A model generated the notes under the pieces. That model ran no database searches and had not been told where the DNA came from. It saw only the letters and a program-made list of their open reading frames with translations. This document shows positions 9,830 to 20,885 of a stretch of DNA of 64,000 bases, in pieces. The translations under genes and the position numbers were made by a program. Each line of letters opens with the position of its first letter. Position 1 is the first letter of the stretch. Source of the DNA: Punctularia strigosozonata HHB-11173 SS5 (Eukaryota > Basidiomycota > Agaricomycetes > Corticiales > Punctulariaceae); contig NW_006767435.1 of the NCBI RefSeq assembly GCF_000264995.1, positions 2,485,774 through 2,549,773 on the forward strand. Reading direction: 5' to 3'.

Positions 9830-11930
9830 ATGGACAGATCGGTCTACCTAGCCTTGTCCTGTTTGACATTCTACTTGCTCTGGCGCCTGACTCGCCGAAC
9901 ATCGGACCGCAAGCTGCCTCCAGGCCCCAAAGGGCTCCCGCTGATCGGAAATTTGTTCCAGCTCTCGAACGACGTCTGGCTCCGTTTCTCAGAGTGGAAA
10001 CAAACCTATGGTAAGCCGTTGCCAAAGCTATGCGTGATGTAACCCGCCTGAGCTCCGTGTCTCAGGTCCGATTATACATCTCAACATCGCCGGCCAGAGC
10101 GTAATCGTGGTCAACTCGCATGAAGTCGCGACGGACCTCTTTGACCGACGGCACCAAATCTATTCCGACCGCCCCCGAAACATCGTCGCTTCCGAGATCA
10201 TGAGCGGGGGCATCATGATTGTTTTCACTCCGTACGGCGACCTGTGAGCGCCTCCGTGATTCGCAGAGTTGTTTCAGACCTCAACATTGTACATGTGTCA
10301 CGTAGGTGGCGGAGGATGCGGCGCGCGGCGCATGAAGGGCTCGGCAAACGTGCAGTGGCCACCATGAACACCATCCAGACCAGGGAGGCTCTCCGACTCG
10401 CAAACGACATGCTAAGCGATCCGGCGCATTGGGACGAACACTGCGTGAGGTAGATGACGCCATGGCACTGCGCTTGTTCTCGTTTTCTGACAAGTGTTCA
10501 GAGCAACCGCCTCCGTGGTCTTGTCCAGCGTCTACGGCCAACCTTCCTTGGATAGTCATGATGATCCCATGGTCCACAAGATTACCAACTTCGTGGGCAG
10601 GCGCGTCCGTGCCGCATACCCTGGCGCTCATTTGGTTGAGATCTTCCCGTGGATGATGGCCTTCCCGTCTTGGTTGGCGAAATGGAAGCGAGACGCCGAG
10701 TCGTGGTTTAAAATCGACTCAAAGATGTTTCGCGACCTTTACATGAACGCTTCAACGGTCAAAGTGAGGTCTTTTTCCGGGCTGCATTGAGCACTGCTGA
10801 CTAGTACGTTTTACAGGTTGACGGCCAGGAAGAACACACTTTCTCGACCCTTTTGGCTGAGAATCAAGAACGTTTGACCTTGAACAACGACGAGGCGTCA
10901 TGGCTTTCGGGGGTGTTCTGGTCAGCCTCTTGTCGCTAAGCTTGCTTCCCCTGCTGACCGGCGCATATCAGTGCGGCCGGAACGGAAACGACCGCCGCTG
11001 TCTTGGCTTTCTTCATTCAGGCAATGGTGTGCTATCCCGCGGTGCAAGCTCGTGCTCAAGTGGAGATCGATCAAGTCTGCACGCCCAGCAACCCCCCTAC
11101 CTTCGAGGATGCCGAGCGACTGCCGTACATCCGTGCGATCGTGAAAGAGATACTGAGATGGAAAGCCGTTGATCCTGTCGGTCAGTTGAAATGCGCTTCG
11201 TCACTTCGGGCCCGCTGAACGATATCCATCTCCAGGGCTGCCGCGCCGGGCGACAGAGGTAAGTCAGGATCGGCATCAAATCGGGAACCGGGCAAACATT
11301 GATGCCGTGCTTGCTGCAGGATGACGTATATGATGGTTACTTTATTCCCAAAGGAAGTATCATCATCGCGAACGTCTGGTAAGTCGACACAAATTGATCG
11401 CCGCTACTTGTTTGCGAATGACCGACGATTCATTACCATCTGACAGGGGTATGAACCGCGACCCAGACGTGTACGGCCCAGATGCTGCAGAATTCAGACC
11501 CGAAAGGCATCTGACGGAGGACGGCAAAGTCGTGAGGATACCCCACACCAAGGAAGAAGGTCATGTCACGTACGGCTTTGGCAGGAGGTGAGTATTCTCA
11601 TCGCTGGCACTTCATCGACTTAGATGTATAAATTCTTTTGCAGAATTTGTGCCGGTGTCGGGGTTGCGAACGACTCGCTGTTCATCGACATTGCCACTAT
11701 CCTATGGGCCTGCAGGATTGGGCCCGGTAAAGGCGCCGACGGGAAACCGGTATATGTCGACCCGGCCGGTATCTTGAACACAGGTCTCGAACTGTGGGTG
11801 TGCCCGTGCCTTAAACTAGGTCGCCACTGACGCTCTCCGTTTTAGGCGACCGCCGCCTTTCCCGTGCTCCATCACACCCCGATTCCCATCGGCCGCGGCC
11901 GTTCTGGCCGAAAAGATGGATCGGTTCTGA
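9830..11930 (+). CDS. Cytochrome P450 B
   Basis: The start MDRSVYLALSCLTFYLLWRL is a membrane anchor, followed by KLPPGPKGLPLIGNLFQL. Then come GPIIHLNIAGQSVIVV, IYSDRPRNIVASEIMSGG, helix C WRRMRRAAHEGLGKR, I-helix AGTETTAAVLAFF, K-helix KEILRWKAVDPV (ExxR), DGYFIPKGSIII, EFRPERHL and heme loop YGFGRRICAG. The last intron (about 11795-11846) leads to a terminal exon ending KMDRF at 11930. All landmarks of a microsomal class II P450 are present in about 500 residues and around ten introns, with no stop seen in the frames I joined. It is a close paralogue of P450-C at 20886-22988. The residue after the heme-loop glycine differs (CAGVGVAND here, CVGRHVAND in P450-C). It is divergent with BBE 1. 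Confidence 0.88.
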
Positions 11931-12224
11931 CGTCGCGCGGAGGATGCATCAACAGCTTCCAAAATGATGTCGTCGCACGGCATACTTGCACCGCTGCAAT
12001 TCATTCGATTAGTTCCGTAGACTCAGCGCCATGTACTCTAAGCAGGACGTTTACTGCTCTTTGCTGCCGAAGAGTTGTGCATTTGAGGGCGCGTTTCATC
12101 GAGAGGTTAGGAAGGACCTTGTCAATTCATCACCTTTATGGACCGCTTGCACTATGCTCCGAATGTTGGTCATCGCTCTGTACGGCGCTGACGACAAGTA
12201 CACTCCAAACATAGTCCTGAATCA

Positions 12225-12325
12225 GAGACGTTCTGTTCCAATAATTATTGGGAATCTCAAAACTTTTTCTACTGGCCCGGATCTCAATACCGGACCTCAA
12301 TGATTATTGGAAAACAGAACGTCTC
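12225..12325. repeat. 101-bp hairpin (inverted repeat), MITE-like
   Basis: The left arm starts GAGACGTTCTGTTCCAATAA. The reverse complement of the right arm starts GAGACGTTCTGTTTTCCAAT. Arms are about 28 bp with one 2-nt indel and one mismatch, and the loop holds a smaller CCGG...CCGG pair. It lies between the convergent ends of P450-B and SDR 1. I found no target-site duplication. The rest of 11931-12528 shows nothing. Confidence 0.7.
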
Positions 12326-12528
12326 TATTGTGTGCGGTGTTTGTTATGTACGGGATGCAACCCGGGAAAGCGCCAGTGTCTAGATGTCTTTACAGCGGCC
12401 TTTACGGGTTTGAAGTACATACTCATCATTTGTACTATTTTACATGTGAACAAGCGGCGATAGCGCGTCGCGCCTAAGCGACTGATGACATTGACAACAT
12501 GGAGTAGCGACTGAACCCGAATCACCCG

Positions 12529-13618
12529 TTATTGTGAGCCAGCTCCGTGACCGGGAGTCCAACGCACTTCCGCATTACTGAAAGCTTCCAGCTTCAGATC
12601 TTGGGCGAAGTGCGCCACGCGGGCCTTCTCAGCGTATTCCTTGAAAGAGTCTCCCTTCCTCAACGCCGCATCCACCGCGTCCTCGCCTAGCAGTACGTGG
12701 AGCGGCAGCTCCGGTTCGTACACGAGAGCATGTATCGCACGCGCGGCCTTGTTGGGGTCGCCGGGTAAGGTCGCAATGGGGAGTTGTTGACGCATGATGG
12801 CCGTGAGGCTGCCGGAGTAGGCATATGCCGGGTGCTGCGGTGTGTCGACGAGTGAACCGCTCTTAGTACCGCGGGTCTCGAACGCGCCGGGCTCGACGAT
12901 TATGAGCCTAATGTTCCAGGCCGGGTTGAGCTCCATCGACAGAGACTCCATCAGGCCGTCGGCAGCTGTTAGCGAGGGGCGGCAGGAACCACGGATTAGC
13001 TTACGCACGGTTCTTGAGCATAATAAAGTCCACGTACCGTACTTGCTGGCGGCATAAAACCCAAGGCCGGGCTTGGGTTCAAAGGCAAGCATAGAAGACA
13101 TGTGTAGAAGTTGGCCGCCCTGAGGCTGGTTAACATCGCGGAAAAAGCGGATAGCTTCGGAGGCGACGGCAGCCATTCCCCAAAAATTAACCTCGAAGAG
13201 AGCGCGTGCAGCGTCCGAAGGTGTACCCTCGACTTCAGCCAGGATGCCATATCCCGCTGCAAATATCGCTCAGTATCGGCGGACGGATACGTGTGTAGGG
13301 AACAATACCATTGTTGACTACAACATCAATACGGCCGAATGTTTCTGTGGCTTTAGCAAACGCAACCTTGATCTGTTCAAGCTTTGAGACGTCCAGCTGG
13401 AGGACTAGGAGCTGCGACGCCTTGTATTTGTCAGAAAGATCGTCGAGCACTTCGGGATTGCGTAGGGTGGCGACGACGGTATCTCCCTTCTCGAGAACAT
13501 ATTCCGTTATAGCACGTCCAAATCCGACAGAGCAGCCAGTGACTGCGGGCAAACCTCCTCAATCGAATGACCAGGCAATAAACAGCGTGCACGCACTGAA
13601 CCAAATTTTCGGAGCCAT
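12529..13618 (-). CDS. Short-chain dehydrogenase/reductase 1 (classical SDR)
   Basis: The start at 13618 gives MAPKIWFI joined over a 5' intron to TGCSVGFGRAI, the Rossmann TGxxxGxG motif. VNNAG follows over the next intron. The catalytic YAASK sits in GLGFYAASK with an upstream Ser in MSSMLA, and VEPGAFETRG completes the fold. The protein ends PGHGAGSQ at about 285 residues, usual for the family. It probably oxidises or reduces a hydroxyl/ketone with NAD(P). It is clearly paralogous to SDR 2 at 32912-33970, which shares the intron after the first eight codons and the same PxxIRLxxVEPGAF-type block. It is divergent with BBE 2. Confidence 0.9.
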
Positions 13619-13996
13619 AGTATCGTACGAGGGTCCGGACGGGATGTAGTGCACCGCTCGCCCTGGCTAGACCCTATTTGTAGTCCGCATGTTAACTGAG
13701 CGGGGTGTGCATCGGCCGCGCATTGACTGAACGTTGACCGATCGTGAGGGTGTGGATGTAAAAGCGCTGGAGCAATGGTCGGCGTTTCTCACGCCTCTCG
13801 GACCATTCAAGTTCAACGAGGACGGAGTTGAACGTTATCTTCACCCCGCCAGTGCATGGAACCATTACGGTTACCACTCGCTTGTCGCTTGGACAACTCA
13901 GAGAAAGCATGGCCGCAACACCATGCAGTACCTCGAGCGAATTGGTACATTTAGCGTCGGCGGTCATCCTACCTAGTCACCCCCGAGCCGTTCACT
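13619..13996. promoter_or_regulatory. Shared divergent promoter, SDR 1 / BBE 2
   Basis: 378 bp lie between outward-facing start codons. No clear TATA box is seen, and no ORF here is convincing. Confidence 0.4.
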
Positions 13997-16057
13997 ATGC
14001 GCGTGCTACGCTACGGCTCTGTGATACTCGTTGCGCGCGCTGCATCAGCCGCTAATGTTCTCGACTCACTCGGAGACTTGTTCCGTTAGTAAAATCGTAT
14101 TCTACTGCGCATTGGTTGCCTAACGCCTGTCGTTCAGCGTCCTCCACGTTTCAGGCTGTCTTGAACACCTGGAACTTCTTTGCTGGGAACGTTTCTGACC
14201 GTCAGTACCTCGCAGATCTCAGCTTTTGAGCAGGAAAACTGACTGGACTTAATAGATGCTCCACCGAATCTGAGCGCTTGCCGTCTCATTGCTGGAAGGA
14301 TTTCTGATGCATCCGCCGTTTTCTACCCTGGTCAGTCAACTCGTTCTTGAACCTCGCGTTCACCATTTGCAACTCCGATCTACTAGACGCTGTCGCATAT
14401 GAAACGGACATGGTGCATGCATTCGGCAGCAGCGCACAGAACGCGACATGCAGTGTACAACCCGCCAATGCTCAAGACGTCGCTGAAGTCGTTCGTATAT
14501 TGTCTTCCTCTTGCCCTCAATACGCTCACGATCGTATCTATCAGGTGAACGTTCTTTCGGAGATGCGCGTTCCTTGGGCGATCAAATCTGGCGGACACGC
14601 TTCAAATCCAGGCTGGAGCTCAACCCCGGGTGTACAAATCACTCTGTCGCGCATCAACGCGACGACCTTCGATGCGGCTACACGGGTCGCCACCGTCGGT
14701 GCCGGGGCACGCTGGGAGACGGTCTATGCGGCGTTGGACCCTTATAACGCGTCCGTTGCGGGCGGTCGCGTGTCCGGTGTGGGCGTGGGCGGGTTCGTGC
14801 TCGGCGGTGGTTACTCGTGGTTCACCAACCAGGTTGGTCTCACAATTGACACCGTTGTCGAGTTCGAGCTAGTCACGCTGGCGGGCGACATATTGACGGT
14901 CAATAATGAAACGTATCCGGACCTGTTCTTTGGGTTGAAGGTGAGATCTGGTGCTCCCTCTCTGGGTCTGTACCCTCAATGATGCCGACTCAGGGCGGAG
15001 GAAACAACTTTGGTGTCGTGACACAAATCAAGATGAAGACTCACCAACAGGGTCCAGTATATGTGCGCTGCACCATCTGGTTATGTTTCAATGCCTCTGG
15101 TTCTGATCGCCATTGCAGGGAGGAATGGTGATCGTCGATGCCAAGGCCATGGCGCAAGCACACAAAGAAGTTTCGAAGTTCCAAGACTCGACCACCGATC
15201 CGCGTGCTGCAATGGCGGTGATCTATGGATTCAATCATGCACTTGGCGGTAAGGCTTGCCTTCACTACGTTCATCCCATGCCTGAGGGCCTTCGTCTTGT
15301 ATCCTAGGACTTTTTGGGTCGTTCTTCCTCTTCTACGATGGCCCAACCCCACCGGAAGGACTGTTCGACGGGCTGCTTTCCCTTCCGGCTGTATCCAAAG
15401 ATATCCACGTCCGATCAATGAGCACGCTGATAGGAGGACTGTCAGGCCCCGCATACTCCCCTCGGTAAGTAGGCTGATCAGAAGGCTACTCTCGCCGTTC
15501 TGATTCATCGTCGCTAGCGGGGCGTACCGTGCTCTTGCCGTCAAGAACTACACAGTACCTATGCTGGAGCACATAGCCGGCGAACTCACGGTTTGTCGCA
15601 TCTTGTATACTCTGCGATAATGCGTAGCTCATCGTGGTCCTGATGACAGGTCCACGCTTCAGAACTCTTCGCGCACACGGGAACACAGTTCATGATCGCC
15701 ATCGAGCCGATGCTTGACTCGATCTTCTCCCACCATGCCGGACAACCCACGGCCCTCATTCACGACGACGGCGACTTCTTCGCGCCAACGGTGTTGCTCG
15801 CCACGTGGGATAATGCCGCGGAAGACAAGCGCATGCTCGATATCCTCAAGGCAATTGACGATTCGATCGTTGAATTCGGCGTCAAGGCCGGGCAGAAGAT
15901 CGGGCCAGGGGATGCGATCCTGTACCCGAACTACGCGTCGATTGACACGCACGTCGAAAACTTCTTCGGCCGAAACCTTCCGGAACTGAGGAGGATTCAA
16001 GAGAAGTACGATCCTCATGGATTGACCAAGTTGACCGGAGGATGGAAGTTCGCTTGA
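13997..16057 (+). CDS. BBE-like FAD-linked oxidoreductase 2 (secreted)
   Basis: Exons 13997-14084, 14138-14200, 14256-14330 and 14387-14490 join in frame and give a signal-peptide start (MRVLRYGSVILVARAASA) and a 5' extension that BBE 1 lacks. Exon 5 (from 14545) carries VPWAIKSGGHASNPGW with His128 as the likely covalent FAD anchor. Then follow STPGVQITLSRI, GVGVGGFVLGGGYSW, NNETYPDLFFGLKGGGNNFGVVTQ, SFFLFYDGPTPPEGLFDGLL and the C-terminal ILYPNYASID...GLTKLTGGWKFA. Role as in the BBE family: O2-dependent flavin oxidation in the secretory route. About 500 residues and ten or so introns, with no broken frame seen. It is the close paralogue of BBE 1 and convergent with BBE 3. Confidence 0.88.
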
Positions 16058-16536
16058 GATGATGTAAAATCAAAGCATATGCAACGGGAATCTCAAAGGC
16101 GTGTGCCGATTATGAATGGCCATTCAGAGTGATCGATACATATGGACTCGGTCTTCACATATAAGATATATGCGTGAACAAGACAAGACAATCGGGAAAT
16201 TAACACTTTCACCTTGTATCCCGGCGAAGAAGCCCCCACAGAACGGTAATAAATTAACGCAATTTTGAGTATGAGCCAATAACTAATCAACTTCCAACTC
16301 GGCTTGGCTGAATGGTGCTCCTGGGTTTCCATAGATCAGCGGTGCTTTCAGGTTAGCGATTCCGTGCTATGGTTTATGTCGTAATCTTTCATTACTGCGA
16401 AGCATTATGAATAATGAATCGATATTCCAGGACTACACATATGAGTGAACCGCGGTGAAAGGAACGTTTGGAGGCGTGCACCGCTCATAATTCATCACAT
16501 CCAGAAGTTCAACTAGACGGTGCCGCTTGAACGTCC
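16058..16536. other. Intergenic between convergent BBE 2 and BBE 3
   Basis: AT-rich 3' spacer. I see no gene, repeat or structured element. Confidence 0.5.
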
Positions 16537-18367
16537 TCAAAGCCCGACAGGCCCTGCCATATGTTGGACGTTAAAGCTGATGACATTGACCCCGTCAGCA
16601 ACGTTCGGTATACATGCGACGATACTTGCCGAGTTGGGTCGTATTTGGCGTACGTCTGCTGAAGCGCCGCGAAATCTCCGTAAGTGGAGTACACGTCCTG
16701 CAACTCGTCGCACTCATCAAGAAAGAGCGGCTTGCCCGGCGCGTTCGGGATTCTAAGGTTGTTTGTAGCTCAGCGCTAGGGTCAGACAGGGTTACGTGAA
16801 CCACAGCTTACTGCTCAAGCATCAAATTAAAGGCATCCTGGAAGCCTGCAGGCTTCTGCGTCACACCGGACTTGAACGTCTGAGCGAACTGCACAGAGGC
16901 GAAGCCGCCGTCGGGTGGGCTGATCGCATTGCCACCCATCGCGCGTCCGGCGTCAATCTGCGGCTGTAATACGGGCGTGATCGTGTACAACGATTGGTTG
17001 AGGTTGTCCGCAACCGCCGTCGTGAAGTTCAGGAAGTGGCGGTGAGCGTCGAGCAGGGCGCTCCGCGAGCCTGGGAGCGCGGCCGCGCCGTCGTGTTGGC
17101 CGAGCTGAGTTCCAGGGGGAGCGGCGCCCGAGGGCAGCGTCTGCACAATGTCGAGGTAGCTGAGCGAGCCAAGGGTCTTCGAGACCGAAGGAATGGATTG
17201 GAATGAACCGAATATGGAGTCCGGGAGAGAAGTGCCATTGTAGAAGACATTGACTAGGATCGTAGGGGTGTTGACTCCATTTGATATGGAGTTGATGATG
17301 GAGGTAAGAAGTGCTGAACATTATGTCAATATCCGCTCTTAGTAGATGTACATTATATTATGAGCCTCACTAGCTTTCGGGTCGGAAACGCTCGCCACAT
17401 AGTCGGCCGTTGCATTAAGCACAGCTTCAAGTGAGGAGTTTGCATACTAAGGCGGTAACGATGAAGCTCAACATCATTACGCAGCCATGACGTTGTATTG
17501 TGCTCACCGTAATTGAGCCTCCAAAGAAGTTCTTGTCTGTACCGGTACCGGTCTGAATGGCATTCAGCTCGTACCGTGTGACGATTCCAAATCGACTTCC
17601 TCCGCCCTTCAGAGCTCTGAAGAGGTCGGACTGCGAATTCGTGGCTGTCGCCGTCAACAAAGTGCCATTAACCAGGACAACGTCCAACGCTTTGATCTGA
17701 TCGGCCGCGTAGCCCCATGTTGGTGAGAGGAAACTGAGACCGCCACCCAGAAGCAGAGAGGTGCCCACATCCCTGTACGCGAAGTCAGACACAAGTACAT
17801 CAAAGAAGGAGGGTGCGCACGCTTGTCTCCCACCAATGGGAGCAACGCCGAACTGCGCAGTGGTTGTGTAGACATTGCCCCAACGCGCCCCGGGACCAAT
17901 GATGATGCTATTATCCGGGGCGTCGTACGAGATAGAGGCCATTTCGGAGAAGGAAATGAGCACCCCTTGGTCGACACTAGGACATCATTATTATCGATCT
18001 CAGCGAGGAAGCTCGGAGCTATCGTAACAGTATACTATACGCACTTATTCCACCCAATCATGTGAGAATGTCCACCAGACTGTATGGAATATGTCGACCC
18101 AGCTGAGAATATTGCACTCATAGCTGTTTGCACCTGCGAGGCATTCCTTGGGAATACGATGCATCCCGGCGTTTGCTCGTCGTTGAACAAATTCCAAGCC
18201 CCTGTGGCCGTCGCATCGTACTGCGCGCCGGAAGATTGGACGATGGCACCACCAAGGCTACCAAGTAGCGAAGTGCATGCTACAGATCCTGGGTTGGATG
18301 ATGCAAGAGAGGCGGCGACCTTGAAGGCCAGTGGAACGATGAACAGGCAGCGTAGACTGAGGGACAT
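16537..18367 (-). CDS. FAD-binding (PCMH/BBE-like) oxidoreductase 3 (secreted)
   Basis: The start at 18367 gives the signal peptide MSLSLRCLFIVPLAFKVAAS. The FAD domain shows TPGCIVFPRNASQVQ, YSIQSGGHSH with the covalent-FAD His, IGPGARWGNVY, LLLGGGLSFLS, and ALKGGGSRFGIVTRYEL. The substrate half follows, with many Asn glycosylation sites, and the end is CDELQDVYSTYGDFAAL...RFNVQHMAGPVGL. The last intron (16629-16577) has a GCAAGT donor and CAG acceptor, so it is a GC-AG intron; only this joint gives the conserved ending. It belongs to a different subfamily from BBE 1 and 2. It is divergent with the SDR at 19062 across a MITE. Likely role: extracytoplasmic flavin oxidase, substrate unknown. 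Confidence 0.87.
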
Positions 18368-19061
18368 GGCTTGAGTTGATCTTCAGTACGGTAATCAATT
18401 TCTTGCTTTGCTCAAATAGTGAGCGCGAAGGCACTGCCAATATGCAGTACGTACGTATTTTATTTCGCTGCCCTGGTTCTCCAAGTTCTTCCGCTGCGGT
18501 TCACCAGGAACCGAGGTAGGCGGAGATCCATGAGCAGTGCTTGTGACCGCTTCCGTTCATCCGAGTGTTGTGCCGGCCTGTAGAAGACCTAAGGCGCTGT
18601 ACGGTACACGTGTGATTTGAGAGAATCGCCCGTCTTTGCGATTTGACCTTCCGTGAAAGGCAATAGATGGCTCTAGAAATTTCCGGTTAAGGCAACGTCG
18701 TGAGACATAGTTACCGATAATGGTAACCCAGAGTCGCAAAGACGGGTGATTCTTCTGAGTCACCCCTGTACCGTACAGCGCCTAAGTAGTAAAGACCGAC
18801 CGCGCCGTGTGAGAACCGGTCATTTGCGCGATGCCGGTCTTCACAGGCTGCGGCCGTAAGACCGGCAGTGTCCCTGCACCCTGACTAGTTGCTGAATGGT
18901 GGCCTGTCATCTCATCTTCGTGAAGACCGGTTGACCATCGACGCCGTCTTCGGTTTCATGCACGATGCGGCTGCCGCAGGGCCATACCACTATAACCAGT
19001 CTTTAATGGATACTGCAATACCGAGTTGACGGTATTTGCCATCACTCGTTACAGCACGAGA
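18368..19061. promoter_or_regulatory. Shared divergent promoter, BBE 3 / SDR 3
   Basis: 694 bp lie between outward-facing starts. It contains the 190-bp inverted-repeat element, then a CCGACCG core (18796-18802), then a run of ACCGGTC-type motifs, and a TATAA near 18992, about 70 nt before the SDR 3 start. Confidence 0.5.
18593..18782. mobile_element. PIF/Harbinger-like MITE (190 bp, TAA target duplication)
   Basis: Terminal inverted repeats begin GGCGCTGTACGGTACA at both ends and extend imperfectly to about 55 bp (inner parts cgcccgtctttgcgat and its complement). The element is flanked on both sides by TAA (18590-18592, 18783-18785), a TWA-type duplication as made by PIF/Harbinger transposases. 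It has no coding capacity. Confidence 0.75.
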
Positions 19062-20424
19062 ATGTTAGGCGAAAGGATTGCTCTCGTTACTGGCGCCGCG
19101 CAAGGTATAGGACGTGCCGTTGCATTGCGACTCGCCGACGATGGCTTTGACGTGGCTGTCAACGATATGATACCGAAGGCTACGGAGCTCGAAGAGCTTC
19201 AGGCGGAAATTGAAGGTAAAGGCCGTCGGGCTTGTGTGGTGCTCGCGGACATATCCGACGAGAGGGGGGTTCAGAGGATGGTAGACGATGCTGTAGCTAC
19301 GCTCGGCGGGCTGGATGTGGTGAGCTGCTTCATATTGTGTATGCGACGTAAGCCCGGATCTGACCAAAGCGGGGGGGTTGCGTAGATGGTTGCGAACGCC
19401 GGGATCACACTGCTGAAAGGATTCATGGATAGTGAGTTCAGGCCAGTCCTGGGCCGGGTCTGAAGCAAGTCTGAAGCAAGTTCTGTGTCGGTGCATTGTT
19501 CCCCCAAGCTACCGTTGCTGAATGGGATCGTCTTTTCGACGTTAACGCGCGGGGAGCCATGCTCTGCTATCAGATTGCAGCCAAGGTTATGATCAAGCAG
19601 GGCAGGGGCGGTCGAATCGTCGGTAGGCAGGGATAACGCAGGTCGGGCATGTGGCGTGTGACTTGATTACTATTATAGGTGCCTGTTCTTCGGCTGGAAA
19701 GAAAGGTGTCCTCTTCCAAACTGGTGGACTTGGACCTTTTGCTTACATCCATCTCCAGCAATTCCTTCATTCAGCGCTTATTCTGCCACCAAGTATGCCG
19801 TGCGGGCAATTACGCAGACAGCTGGTGTGCCTTGCTCGCCACGTGTACACCGGAGAAGCGCTGAACTCTCTGTAGCCGCAGAGCTCGGTAAATATGGCAT
19901 TACAGTCAATGCATACGCCCCTGGTCCAATTTCGGGACACATGAGTACGTCACTTGCGACTGCTGTGGGACAAGCTCTCTGAAACGTGACGTTGCTCAGT
20001 GGACAGCATGATTCTTGAGACCGCGTCGGCCGTTGGAGCGGATCCAGATACGATCAAGAAACAAGTGCGTCAACAGTTTATACCTCCATAAACTGTCATC
20101 CATTGAACTGAGGAGGGTCTGTCGTTGTTTGATTTGCTTTTGTAAAGCTTAACGGTGCCGCCGCTGTAGGACATACCGGCGAGCCACGAGACGTGGCGAA
20201 TCTGGTTTCCTTCCTTGCGTCTCAAGAATCTCGGTTCATCACAGGTCAGGGAAAAACAAGGCTTGATCATGCCGTCTCATCTGAGTCTGACGAACGTGTC
20301 TTCTTTTCATGTGGTTCCTAGGCCAAACTGTGAGTATAATCTAGCAGATGAATGATCTTCTTCTCCGTGTGCTCATAGCTTCATCCGGCAGATCGTGTGC
20401 GATGGCGGGGTCATATATGATTAA
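19062..20424 (+). CDS. Short-chain dehydrogenase/reductase 3 (acetoin/diacetyl-reductase-like)
   Basis: The start MLGERIALVTGAAQGIGRAV carries the TGxxxGIG nucleotide motif. Later exons give NDMIPKATELEEL, MVANAGI (NAG motif), DVNARGAML, ACSSAGKK and YSATKYAVRAIT with the catalytic YxxxK. The tail is AAELGKYGITVNAYAPGP, GEPRDVANLVSFLAS and IVCDGGVIYD. The end at 20424 is reached through small introns, one leaving an exon of only eight nucleotides (GCCAAACT, near 20323). About 260 residues, the usual family size. Role: NAD(P)-dependent carbonyl/alcohol interconversion, cytosolic. It is not closely related to SDR 1 or 2. It is divergent from BBE 3 and convergent with P450-C. Confidence 0.88.
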
Positions 20425-20885
20425 GATCGAAGGAGATCGACGCGCCTCGAAGCTGGAGTTCATGCAGAATGCATTCGGGATTCAGACTTACTCACTGCCC
20501 GCGGGGAATTCGTGTCAATAGGTGTACATCGGTGTATATGCGCGATATGAATATACTTCACCCAAAGGTTTAGTATGACCGACGAATTGTAGAAAAGTAT
20601 CCGGTACCTGCCATATGCACATGGTACATCCGGCTCGGAAATCCGTTGTTGACGGTAGTAGCAGCCTTCAATGACGCCGGTATCAGACAGCAGGCACGTT
20701 GTTGCGCGACATAACCATGCAAGATTAAGATCATGAGAGATACTGTCTGGGTATTTGGGTTCATATTATCCAGGGCCAGCAAGCTTCGGTCAACTCTTTG
20801 TTGAATTACATAATCATGAATGCAAGAAGTGTACTCTAACAGATAGTACTACTGCATCGCCTGCATGAAATGTCGATTATATGCG
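20425..20885. other. Intergenic between convergent SDR 3 and P450-C
   Basis: 3' spacer. I see no gene or repeat. Confidence 0.5.
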
